64,000 bases of DNA from Streptomonospora litoralis (GTDB taxonomy: Bacteria > Actinomycetota > Actinomycetes > Streptosporangiales > Streptosporangiaceae), in NCBI RefSeq assembly GCF_004323735.1, contig NZ_CP036455.1, forward strand, positions 4,769,101-4,833,100, written 5' to 3'. Both the position numbers and the translations under genes were made by a program. Positions 54,144 through 62,038 of this stretch are shown piece by piece. The first letter of the stretch is position 1; each line of letters starts with the position of its first letter. The notes beneath the pieces are model-generated. The model saw only the letters and a program-made list of their open reading frames with translations, was not told the DNA's origin and made no database searches.

Positions 54144-55267
54144 CCGGGAACGACAGCCTGCGGCTCGACGGCGCGGGGGACGCGGCGGCGCCGGCGGAGG
54201 CGAACAGGGGCGGAGACAAGGGGCTGGACGCGCGGCTGGTCGTGGACCGGGGCGCGTTCCGGCTGGAGGCCGGGCTGCGGGCGCGCCCCGGGGAGGTCGT
54301 CGCGGTGCTGGGCCCCAACGGGTCGGGCAAGTCGACCGCGCTCCGGGCACTGGCGGGCCTGGAGTCCCTCTCCTCGGGACGGATCCTACTGGGAGGCCGG
54401 GACATCACCGTCGCTCCGGCCGAGCGGCGCCCCGTCGGGATGGTGTTCCAGGACTATCTGCTCTTCGGCCACCTCTCCGCGCTGGACAACGTGGCCTTCG
54501 GCCCCCGGTGCGCGGGCGCGGGCCGCGCCGAGGCGCGCGCCCTGGCCGCCGAACTGCTGGAGACGGTGGGCCTGGCGGACCACGCCGCCGCCCGCCCGCG
54601 CGCGCTGTCGGGCGGCCAGGCGCAGCGTGTCGCGCTGGCACGGGCTCTGGCGGTGCGCCCGCGGCTGCTGCTGCTCGACGAGCCGATGGCGGCGCTGGAC
54701 GTGCACACCCGTGCGTCGGTGCGCTCGTGGCTGCGTCACCGCCTGGCCGCGCTGGACTACGCGACGGTGCTGGTCACGCACGACCCGCTGGACGCGATGG
54801 TGCTCGCCGACCGGATCACGGTGCTCGAATCGGGCCGGGTGGTCCAGGAGGGCGCGCCGGGCGAGGTGGCCCAGCATCCGCGGACCGGCTACGTCGCCCG
54901 GTTGGTGGGACTCAACCTGTACCGGGGGAGTGCCCAGGGCACCCGCGTCCGCGTGCCGGTGAGCGACGGCTTCGGCGCGGCGGAGATCTCTCTGCCCCAG
55001 CGGTGGGAAGGCGAGGTGTTCGTCGCCTTCCCGCCTCGGGCCGTCGCCCTGTACCGCGAGCGCCCCGACGGCACTCCGCGCAACCTGTGGCGGTTGCGCA
55101 TCGACGGTGTGGAGCGCTTCGGCGACCAGGTGCGCGTGCACCTGGTGGGCGCGTTCCCGCTACTGGCGGACATCACCCCCGAGGCCCTGGCGGAGCTTCG
55201 GCTGGCGGGCGGCATGGAGGTCTGGGCCGGAGTGAAGGCGACCGAGGTCCGCTGCTACCCGGCGTAA
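54140..55267 (+). CDS. modC: Molybdate ABC transporter ATPase ModC
   Basis: A 375-residue ATPase. Walker A is GPNGSGKST, the signature LSGGQAQRVALARAL, Walker B LLLLDEPMAALD, and the switch His is in LVTHDPLDAM. Residues of about 265-375 form the C-terminal TOBE (mop) domain that binds molybdate and inhibits transport. The N terminus has an unusual Gly/Ala-rich extension of about 30 residues. The gene overlaps modB by four bases, so all four genes form one transcript. Confidence 0.95.
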   Translation: MTGNDSLRLDGAGDAAAPAEANRGGDKGLDARLVVDRGAFRLEAGLRARPGEVVAVLGPNGSGKSTALRALAGLESLSSGRILLGGRDITVAPAERRPVGMVFQDYLLFGHLSALDNVAFGPRCAGAGRAEARALAAELLETVGLADHAAARPRALSGGQAQRVALARALAVRPRLLLLDEPMAALDVHTRASVRSWLRHRLAALDYATVLVTHDPLDAMVLADRITVLESGRVVQEGAPGEVAQHPRTGYVARLVGLNLYRGSAQGTRVRVPVSDGFGAAEISLPQRWEGEVFVAFPPRAVALYRERPDGTPRNLWRLRIDGVERFGDQVRVHLVGAFPLLADITPEALAELRLAGGMEVWAGVKATEVRCYPA

Positions 55268-55494
55268 CCGCCCTCGGAGCGGGGGAGCGCAAACGAAACC
55301 GGGCTAGGGGGACACCGACCACTCCAGGGTGATCGGTCGGCGGCGCGAATCCGCAGTAAGGAGGCGTGGAAGCGATCGTTCGCAGTAGGCGCGCCGATTC
55401 GGCTGTACCCGTGCACGGTGCTGGATAGGTCGGCATCGGCTCACTACAGTGACCACGGTAAGTAGTCAGTCGACCACCCACGGAAGGAACATTC

Positions 55495-55896
55495 GTGTCC
55501 ATTAAGCGAACCGTCGCCACCACCGCCCTTACCACCGCCGCCGGCGCAGCCATCGCCCTCTTCAGCGCCGGAGCCGCCCAGGCCGACGGCTGGGAGGGGT
55601 ACCACGGCTTCAACGGCGACGACCACCGGATGACCAGCCAGGTCGCCGGCGGGGACGACCACGGCTACTACGGGGACGACAAGGACCACGACAAGGACAA
55701 CGGCAAGGACTGGGACGACCACAAGGACAAGGACCACGACAAGGACTGGGACGACAACGGCCACCACGGCTACCACGGGCACGACAAGGACGACGACAAG
55801 GACCATGACCACGACAAGGACAAGGGCCACCGCGGTGCCCTCGGCGAAAACGGCGGCCTGGGCGGCGGCCTCCTCGGCAACGGCCTCCTCGGCTGA
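55495..55896 (+). CDS. Secreted Asp/His/Lys-rich protein
   Basis: A 133-residue secreted protein. A clear signal peptide (ALTTAAGAAIALFSAGAAQA) is followed by about 75 residues of imperfect repeats built from D, H, K, G and Y, such as DKDHDKD. A C-terminal GLGGGLLGNGLLG tail ends it. The composition suggests metal ion binding, for example zinc, calcium or copper, or mineral interaction, but there is no known domain. GTG 55495 follows AAGGAA. The region between modC and this gene has a TACAGT -10-like element. Confidence 0.8.
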   Translation: MSIKRTVATTALTTAAGAAIALFSAGAAQADGWEGYHGFNGDDHRMTSQVAGGDDHGYYGDDKDHDKDNGKDWDDHKDKDHDKDWDDNGHHGYHGHDKDDDKDHDHDKDKGHRGALGENGGLGGGLLGNGLLG

Positions 55897-55929
55897 CTCC
55901 GCCTAGCTAGCCCGCGGCAACCGACCGGA

Positions 55930-55972
55930 TCCGGGCCCGTCCCGGCGCCACCGCGCCGAGGGCGGGTCCGGA
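55930..55972. terminator. Bidirectional hairpin between convergent genes
   Basis: TCCGGGCCCG pairs with CGGGTCCGGA, with a GGCG/CGCC inner stem, between the secreted-protein gene and the PrsW-like gene. Confidence 0.55.
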
Positions 55973-56001
55973 CAGCGTCCTGCGAAGCGCCCGCGGCCCC
56001 G

Positions 56002-58221
56002 TCAGCGCCGCCGCAGCAGCCGGTCCACGCCGCGCGGGAGCAGCAGCCCGGCGAGCCCGGCCGCCGCGTAGGGAATCTGGCCCGGGGCCAGAGCGCCCAG
56101 GACACGACCCGCCATCCGCGAAGGCTCCCGTAGAAAGGCCCCCGCGTCCGGGTATCGCCGAGGCACCGACCACCCGGCAGCGGGCAGAGTGACCAGTGCC
56201 GCGCACCACGCCCACACCCACGGCCGCGACGACGGGGGCAGCGCGCCGTACCAGTCGGCGGCGTGGCGCACAGCCTCGGCGGCATAAGCCGGATGAGTGG
56301 AGAACTGGGCGGCGAACGCCGTGTAGGCACCGCCTGAGGCCGCACCGGCGTACTCCCCCGCCGCGGCTCCGGCCGCGGCGACCCAGACGACGGCTGCGGC
56401 CGCACCGAAGAACACCGTTTCCAGCCGCTGCTCGGTCGTGCGCAGGTCCCCGCTGTCGGGGAACCGGCGCCACGGCCGCTCCCCCGCCCGCGCCGCGCCC
56501 ATCGCATAGGCACGGCGCTCACGCAGGAACCGCCACGCCGTACCGAGGGCCGCCGGCCCGCGCCGCGCCGCGGCGAGCATCACGGCGACCTCGTGCAGCG
56601 CCTCCGAGGCGGTCAGCGCGAGCCGCAGCGGCGCCCGCGCCCACACCAGCGCCGCGCGCCGGAACAGCGGGGCGATGTCGCCGGGCACGCGCACGCCCAG
56701 CCGCACGGCGCGCCCGTAGGCGCGGCGGCGCAGCCCCGCCAGCGGCGGGTGTCCCGGAAGCGGCGGTGTGACGTCGGCAGCGCGGCGCGCGGTGCGGTAG
56801 TCCAGCAGTAGGGCGCAGACGAGCAGGATCAGCAGCAGCCACCGGTCGGCCGTGCCGCCGCCCGTGACCCGGTACAGCACCGCGGTGGCCGGGTGGGGCT
56901 CCAGCGAGGCGCCGAGCGCGAACTCCGCGACGGCGGCGTTGAAGATCATGTGCTGCAGCACGGCGAAGCCCACAGCGAGCGGCGGCAGCAGCCACAGCCA
57001 GGTGCCCCGGGGGCGCCGCCCGCCGACGGCGGCGAGTCCCAGTGCGGCGCCGACGATGCCGGTGAGCACACCGTGCCCGGAGAAGTGCACGCCCATGTCG
57101 GGCAGGGCGACGGCGCCGGGCAGGAATCCGAGTGCGGGCGGCGGCAGCGGGACCGGCCCGCCCGAGCCCGCGGCGGGCAGCGCGCGCAGCAGGGTCTCGG
57201 CCAACTGGAAACCCGCGCCCGACGCGGCCGCCACGAGCAGGTAGTCGACCGCCGCGAACCGGCGGAAGCGGTGCCGGGCGGGCAGCCGCACCAGCAGCAG
57301 CGGCAGCAGCTTGCCGACCTCCTCCACCCAGACCGCGATGTAGGTGTAGGACATCCACGGGTCGGCCCCCAGCGAGGAGGTCAGCGCCTGTTCCACGGCG
57401 GCCAGCGGCCACACCAGCAGCGCTCCCAGTAGCAGGACGCGCACCAGGGTCGCGAAGGCGACCGTACGCGAACGCGACATCCACGCCAGCTGCACAACCA
57501 GCCAGAGCATGCCGATCGCGATCGGCAGGGCCGCACCGGTCGCGGGCACGAACAGCGGCGCCGTCAGCAGCACGGCGAGCATCGTCCAAGCCCACCCGCC
57601 GCGCAGCGCACCGAGCGCGGCGGCGGCGCCCGGCGACTTCTCGCGCAGCCGGGCGGCCCGGACCGCGAACCGTTCGGCGAGGTCGGGACCGGGACCGCGC
57701 GGGTTCCGGGCGTGACGGGCTCCGGGCTCCAGGCAGGTGTAGAGCTGGGCGGCGCGCAGCAGCTCGGGATCGCGGCTCTCGCGAGCCTCCTCGGCGAACG
57801 AGGCGCGGGCGGCCTCCAAGTCGGCGCCGACCAGGGGGCGCAGGAAGTCCGGCGGGCCGGCCGCGACGGTCAGCGTCGTGGAGGTGACGAGCACGGCCGC
57901 GGAGAAGTCCTCGACGGCCACCAGCACATCGGTGGGTTCGTCGCCCCAGGCGCGGATGACGTGCACGACGCTGCGCGCGTCGGCGGACACCTCGGTCACC
58001 GGCTCGTAGGCGAACTCCGCACGGGTGCGGCACACGAGCAGGCGGTCCACGCCCAGGGCGCGGCCGGCGGAGACGACGCGCTCGATCAGCGCGGTATCGC
58101 GGGGGGCGGTGAAGGGGACGACGATCTTGGCGTCCTCGCCGATCCAGCTCCGGTCGAACTCGGTCGCGTTGGCGCAGAGCCGCAACGCGAGGTCGCGGGT
58201 GATCATGGCCTGCTCGTCCAT
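56002..58221 (-). CDS. Large PrsW-like intramembrane protease with N-terminal cytosolic domain
   Basis: A 739-residue protein, about three times the usual PrsW length. Residues 1-205 are soluble and unlike PrsW (ITRDLALRLCANATEFDRSWIGEDAKIVVPF at the start). Residues of about 215-475 contain a PrsW-type membrane domain with the double-Glu motif WVEEVGKLLPLLLVRLPAR, FQLAETLLRA and the His motifs in VHFSGHGVLTGIVG and LQHMIFNAAV. A C-terminal region with basic loops and two to three more helices follows. PrsW cleaves anti-sigma factors in Bacillus. Substrate here is unknown. ATG 58221 is used; no sigma or anti-sigma gene is nearby. Confidence 0.85.
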   Translation of the reverse strand: MDEQAMITRDLALRLCANATEFDRSWIGEDAKIVVPFTAPRDTALIERVVSAGRALGVDRLLVCRTRAEFAYEPVTEVSADARSVVHVIRAWGDEPTDVLVAVEDFSAAVLVTSTTLTVAAGPPDFLRPLVGADLEAARASFAEEARESRDPELLRAAQLYTCLEPGARHARNPRGPGPDLAERFAVRAARLREKSPGAAAALGALRGGWAWTMLAVLLTAPLFVPATGAALPIAIGMLWLVVQLAWMSRSRTVAFATLVRVLLLGALLVWPLAAVEQALTSSLGADPWMSYTYIAVWVEEVGKLLPLLLVRLPARHRFRRFAAVDYLLVAAASGAGFQLAETLLRALPAAGSGGPVPLPPPALGFLPGAVALPDMGVHFSGHGVLTGIVGAALGLAAVGGRRPRGTWLWLLPPLAVGFAVLQHMIFNAAVAEFALGASLEPHPATAVLYRVTGGGTADRWLLLILLVCALLLDYRTARRAADVTPPLPGHPPLAGLRRRAYGRAVRLGVRVPGDIAPLFRRAALVWARAPLRLALTASEALHEVAVMLAAARRGPAALGTAWRFLRERRAYAMGAARAGERPWRRFPDSGDLRTTEQRLETVFFGAAAAVVWVAAAGAAAGEYAGAASGGAYTAFAAQFSTHPAYAAEAVRHAADWYGALPPSSRPWVWAWCAALVTLPAAGWSVPRRYPDAGAFLREPSRMAGRVLGALAPGQIPYAAAGLAGLLLPRGVDRLLRRR

Positions 58222-58441
58222 AAGCCCCCTACGGCGGTGTCCCGGCCGGTGAGAGGCCGCCGACCGGCATGTCGCGAGGATCCCTTCGCGCCACGGGGGT
58301 GTGGCGCGGCGAGCGCCTACGCTATCGCGGAGACGCGCCGTCCCGCCGCTCCGGGATCCCCTGCTGCGGCGCCCTTTCACGTCGCCGGGCGGAACTGCGG
58401 GCGGGAGTAGAGGTGCAGTCGACGCATGTCGGCCGCGGCGA

Positions 58442-59124
58442 CGGCTCGGGTCTGCTGGGCGGCCTTGTGGTCTCCCGGGCGGCGGGGCGCCTGCACGGAA
58501 AAGCGGCGACGCGGCGGAGGGTCCGGCCCGCGGTCGACGGGTCGGGTGCTCGCCGGTGGCGGTGCGTGGCGGAGGAGCGGCTCGGGTCTGCTGGGCGGCC
58601 TTGTTGGTCTGCCGGGCGGCGGGGCGCCTGCACGGAAAAGCGGCGACGCGGCGGAGGGTCCGGCCCGCGGTCGACGGGTCGGGTGCTCGCCGGTGGCGGT
58701 GCGTGGCGGAGGAGCGGCTCGGGTCTGCTGGGCGGCCTTGTTGGTCTGCCGGGTGTCGGGCGGACTGACGGGGAACAGCGGCGCCGAGGGCGGCGGAGGG
58801 TCCGGCCCGCGGTCGACGGGTCGGGTGCTCGCCGGTGACGGTGCGTGGCGGAGGAGCGGCTCGGGTCTGCTGGGCGGCCTTGTTGGTCTGCCGGGTGTCG
58901 GGCGGACTGACGGGGAACAGCGGCGCCGAGGGCGGCGGAGGGTCCGGCCCGCGGTCGACGGGTCGGGTGCTCGCCGGTGGCGGTGCGTGGCGGAGGAGCG
59001 GCTCGGGTCTGCTGGGCGGCCTTGTTGGTCTGCCGGGTGTCGGGCGGACTGACGGGGAACAGCGGCGCCGAGGGCGGCGGAGGGTCCGGCCCGCGGTCGA
59101 CGGGTCGGGTGCTCGCCGGTGGCG
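58442..59124 (+). repeat. Five-copy tandem array, 136-142 bp per unit
   Basis: Unit starts (CGGCTCGGGTCTGCTGGGCG) are at 58442, 58578, 58715, 58857 and 58999, giving periods of 136, 137, 142 and 142. Units 1-2 share one internal variant (GCGCCTGCACGGAAAAGCGG); units 3-5 share another (GTGTCGGGCGGACTGACGGG). Outside that block the units are almost identical. None of the periods preserves a single reading frame across the array. Confidence 0.95.
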
Positions 59125-59244
59125 CGCCCGGCGGCGGGGCGGCGTTGGGCCGCCGCGGGCCGGTCGGCGCATCCAACGCGCGGTTTTCACCGGATTCCGG
59201 CCGCTGCCTGGTTACAACCCTGCGTTGGGCGGCACCGGTGCCAT

Positions 59245-59300
59245 CGAGTCTGTTTCCAGGGCTGGATTCGGCGCCGAATCCAGCCCTGGAGACAGACTCG
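59245..59300. repeat. 56-bp near-perfect palindrome
   Basis: CGAGTCTGTTTCCAGGGCTG runs into GATTCGGCGCCGAATC and its mirror. The 28-bp arms have one mismatched pair. Diverged relatives occur at 29113, 31464 and 35861. Confidence 0.92.
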
Positions 59301-59326
59301 GCGCGGCTTGGCCCGTCTATCGTGAA

Positions 59327-59365
59327 CTTATGGTCGCAGGAAGGCGTATTCCGCGGCCATAAGTT
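59327..59365. repeat. Second inverted repeat
   Basis: CTTATGGTCGCAGGAA is mirrored by TTCCGCGGCCATAAG (one mismatch and one bulge) around GGCGTA. A weaker relative precedes the palindrome in the 31-kb element. Confidence 0.65.
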
Positions 59366-59428
59366 CGCGGTCATCGCCGGATGGACCGGCATAGGGGACC
59401 TACCGGCGCCGGTGGGCCGGCTGGGTGT

Positions 59429-59678
59429 CGCCGTGTTGCGATCGGGCCGGCACAGGGTGGAGGCAGCGGGGTGGGGCGCGGTCGCGGGCGCCCGCACGCC
59501 CCCGGTGGCGCCGGATCGGGGGCCGGGGGCGACGACACGTCGCTCGTTGCGCTCGGGCGTCGCCGCCGGGGGCTCCACACCCCGATGGGGTGGGCTTTTG
59601 GGGCCTATGCTCGTTTTGCGGGCGGCGTCGGCGGGCGCCGTGGTCACGAGGTGCACGAAAAGTCGACTCCGGGAGCGC
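59429..59678 (-). repeat. Conserved core segment of the composite element (reverse)
   Basis: Reverse complement aligns end to end with 12632-12885 at roughly three quarters identity by eye. Confidence 0.75.
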
Positions 59679-59710
59679 TCACCGCCGCACTTCCGCGAAG
59701 TCACCCGATT

Positions 59711-59898
59711 CCCGGCAGACCCGAGCCGCCCCCGCTACTCCCCACCGGCACCGCCACCGGCGAGCACCCGGCCCGATGACCGCAGGCCCAGCCCTGCGCC
59801 GTCCTCGGCGCTGCTTTTCCGAGGTCGCCCGTCGCCCGGCAGACCACAAGGCCGCCCAGCAGACCCGAGCCGCCCCTCCCACGCCCCACCGGCAGGCC
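59711..59898 (-). repeat. Dispersed outer units, minus copy
   Basis: One full and one partial unit in minus orientation, with GCCACCGGCGAGCACCCGGC and AAGGCCGCCCAGCAGACCCG, matching the tandem array in reverse. Confidence 0.75.
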
Positions 59899-60152
59899 CG
59901 GCTCCGGGGCCGCTGCGTCGAGGCCGGTACCTCCTCCCGCACTATGCGCCGCCCCAGCCGTGCACCTCCTCTCCCGCCGCGCACCCCCCGGTGCGCCGCC
60001 AGACCGAGTCGCGGGACTGCAGTTCCACCCGTTCCTACGCCCAGGCGGGAACGTCTCCGCTCTCGGCCATGGCTTCCTAGCGCGCCCTCGGCCGCACCCG
60101 CGCGCAGGAGCGCGGCGGATCCTCCGCTGTCCGTATGCGGGGGATGCCGCAG

Positions 60153-61250
60153 TCAGCCGCGCGGCAGGGCCAGTTCGGCGAGTACGGCGTGGTGGTCGGT
60201 GTCGGGCAGGCGGTGGATGGAGGTGTGCCGCACGTCGACGCGGCGATCGACCAGCACGTGGTCGATCGCGGTGCCGGGCAGCGACCCGCCGGCGGGCCAG
60301 GTGGGGCGCCAGCCGGCGCCCGTGGCGTCGGCGGCGTCGGTGTAGCCGGTCGCCAGCAGTGCGCGCAGCTCGGCGTGGTCCAGTGTCGCGTTGAAATCGC
60401 CCGCGAGGATGCGGATGTCGCCGCCGGGCCGCGCATCGGGCAGCTGCCGCAGCGAGTCGGCCCACCCCGGGATCGACTGGGCGTCGCTGGGCGGCATCGC
60501 GTGCGCCGAAACGATCTCCACCGGGGCGGCATCGGGGAGTTGCAACCGGGCCCGGGGCATGGCGAAGTACGCGTTCCACTCGTGCCCGCCGACCTCCTTC
60601 AACGGGTGCGCCGCATAGATCGCGCCGCCGACCGGCCCCGTGCCGGCGTGAGTGACGTCGTAGGGCAGCAGCGCGCGCAGGCCCGCGCGGGTGAGCGCGT
60701 CGTCGGACTGGGGGGTCAGCTCCTGCAGGCTGAGCACGTCGACGCCGTGCTCGCGGACCAGCCGCACCAGCGCATCCGGGTCCGCCAGACCGTAATAGAC
60801 GTTCGCCGACAGCACCGTCAGCCGCGGCCCGCGCGGAGCGGCGGCGGGTTCCGGGCCCGGAAGTCCGCGCGGCAGGACGCAGGCGAACAGTGCGACGGCT
60901 GCTGCCGCGGCGGCCAGCGCGGCCCAACCCCGCCGCGTCAGCAGGGCGAAGGCCAGGGGCACGACGGAGGTGGCCGCGACGTAGGGCGTGAACGCGATCA
61001 GCGCGACGGCGGGGAACCCGCCTTCGACGCCGGTGACGCGGACCGCCGCCCACGCACCCCACGGCAGTACGCCCACGGCGACCGCGGCGGTCACCCAGCC
61101 CCGCCGCCCGGTGTCAGCGGCCCGCGACCGGCGGAGGACCCCGGCCGCGGCCGAACGGAACACCCGTCCACCGGGCGATCGGTCGCCTGCGGGGGATTCG
61201 GCGCCCATAGTTCGAGCCACGGCTGTCCCCGTTCGTCGTGTCGGCCCCAT
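60153..61250 (-). CDS. Membrane-anchored endonuclease/exonuclease/phosphatase family protein
   Basis: A 365-residue protein. After a basic cytoplasmic N terminus come three membrane helices (residues 52-70, 80-105, 108-128). An extracytoplasmic EEP domain follows: LTVLSANVYYG, LVREHGVDVLSLQELTP, ILAGDFNATLDH and, at the end, DHVLVD and TDHHAVLAEL. These carry the Asn, Glu, Asp and His residues of the family. Substrates range from phosphoesters of lipids to nucleic acids; an exported phosphodiesterase is likely. ATG 61208 is an alternative start. The gene diverges from the NUDIX gene. Confidence 0.9.
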   Translation of the reverse strand: MGPTRRTGTAVARTMGAESPAGDRSPGGRVFRSAAAGVLRRSRAADTGRRGWVTAAVAVGVLPWGAWAAVRVTGVEGGFPAVALIAFTPYVAATSVVPLAFALLTRRGWAALAAAAAAVALFACVLPRGLPGPEPAAAPRGPRLTVLSANVYYGLADPDALVRLVREHGVDVLSLQELTPQSDDALTRAGLRALLPYDVTHAGTGPVGGAIYAAHPLKEVGGHEWNAYFAMPRARLQLPDAAPVEIVSAHAMPPSDAQSIPGWADSLRQLPDARPGGDIRILAGDFNATLDHAELRALLATGYTDAADATGAGWRPTWPAGGSLPGTAIDHVLVDRRVDVRHTSIHRLPDTDHHAVLAELALPRG

Positions 61251-61400
61251 CGCCTACTGTTCACGTGTACCACCACTGCATGTCGTGAATCCAGGGGCGA
61301 CGGAGGCCGCTTGCGGCGGCTGCCGCGGGGGCCGGGGCCGGCACGCCCCGATCCGTGGCACAAGCGGTGGACACGCCCGCGACGGGGAGGGGAGGCGGCA

Positions 61401-61892
61401 TTGGGGGACGGCATCAGTGTGGCCGAGGGGATCCATTTCCCCGATACCGCCGACGGCGCGCGGTGGGTGGCGGGAGCGTTGGTCACCGACGGCGAGGGCC
61501 GGGTGTTCGTACAGCGCCGCTCACCCGACCGGCGGCTGTTCCCCGGCTGCTGGGACCTGGTCGGCGGCCACGTCGAGCCCGGCGAGACGATGCCGGAGGC
61601 GCTGAGCCGCGAGATCGCCGAGGAGACCGGCTGGCGGCTGACCGCCGTCGTCGCCGAACTGGACCGCCTGGTGTGGACTCCCGCGGACGGTGTGGAACGC
61701 CATGAGGCGGACTACCTCGTGCGCGTTGCGGGCGACCTCGCGGCGCCCCGGCTGGAGCCCGGAAAGCACACGGACTTCCGCTGGATCGGCGAGGGGGAGC
61801 TGCACATCCTGCAGGAGAGTCGCGACCCGGGCGACACGTTCATCGCCGAGACGGCGGCCCTCGGGCTGGCACGCGCTCGAACCCCGGAGTAA
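61401..61892 (+). CDS. NUDIX hydrolase
   Basis: A 163-residue enzyme cleaving nucleoside diphosphates linked to another group. The NUDIX box is complete: GGHVEPGETMPEALSREI then AEETGW, with the metal-binding REIAEE. The N-terminal strand GALVTDGEGRVFVQRRSPDRRLFPGCWDLV is typical of the NUDIX/MutT-like group that also includes isopentenyl-diphosphate isomerase-like members. The TTG at 61401 lies at good spacing from GGAGGGGAGG; GTG 61419 is possible. Substrate unknown. Confidence 0.9.
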   Translation: MGDGISVAEGIHFPDTADGARWVAGALVTDGEGRVFVQRRSPDRRLFPGCWDLVGGHVEPGETMPEALSREIAEETGWRLTAVVAELDRLVWTPADGVERHEADYLVRVAGDLAAPRLEPGKHTDFRWIGEGELHILQESRDPGDTFIAETAALGLARARTPE

Positions 61893-62038
61893 GCGCGCCC
61901 CGGCGGCCCCACCGCGCGGCCGCTGCGCCGGCCCGGCCGCGGCCACTGCGACCCGGCGACGGCGCGCGCGGCCGTGCGGAACACGCGCGACACCGTGCGC
62001 GCGGCGGACCGGTGCCGCCGCCGACTGACCCGGTGGCT

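Larger units (their letters stand above)
58442..59898. mobile_element. Composite non-coding repeat element, copy 2
   Basis: A gene-free island of about 1.5 kb. In order it holds five tandem plus-strand units (58442-59124), a 56-bp palindrome (59245-59300), a second inverted repeat (about 59327-59365), the conserved core in reverse (59429-59678) and minus-strand units (59711-59898). Reversed, this is the same order of outer unit and core as the 12-kb element. The flanks 58222-58441 and 59899-60152 show nothing assignable. No transposase is present. Confidence 0.65.

Noticed and set aside
58442-59124. CRISPR array
   Set aside because: Units are long (136-142 bp) and almost identical throughout, with no short repeat/variable spacer pattern and no cas genes.
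58322-59704. 460-residue minus-strand reading frame with repeated QTRAAPPP-type words
   Set aside because: It is a translation of the tandem and dispersed repeats. Frame shifts with each unit, the composition is Pro/Arg only, and no protein family matches.
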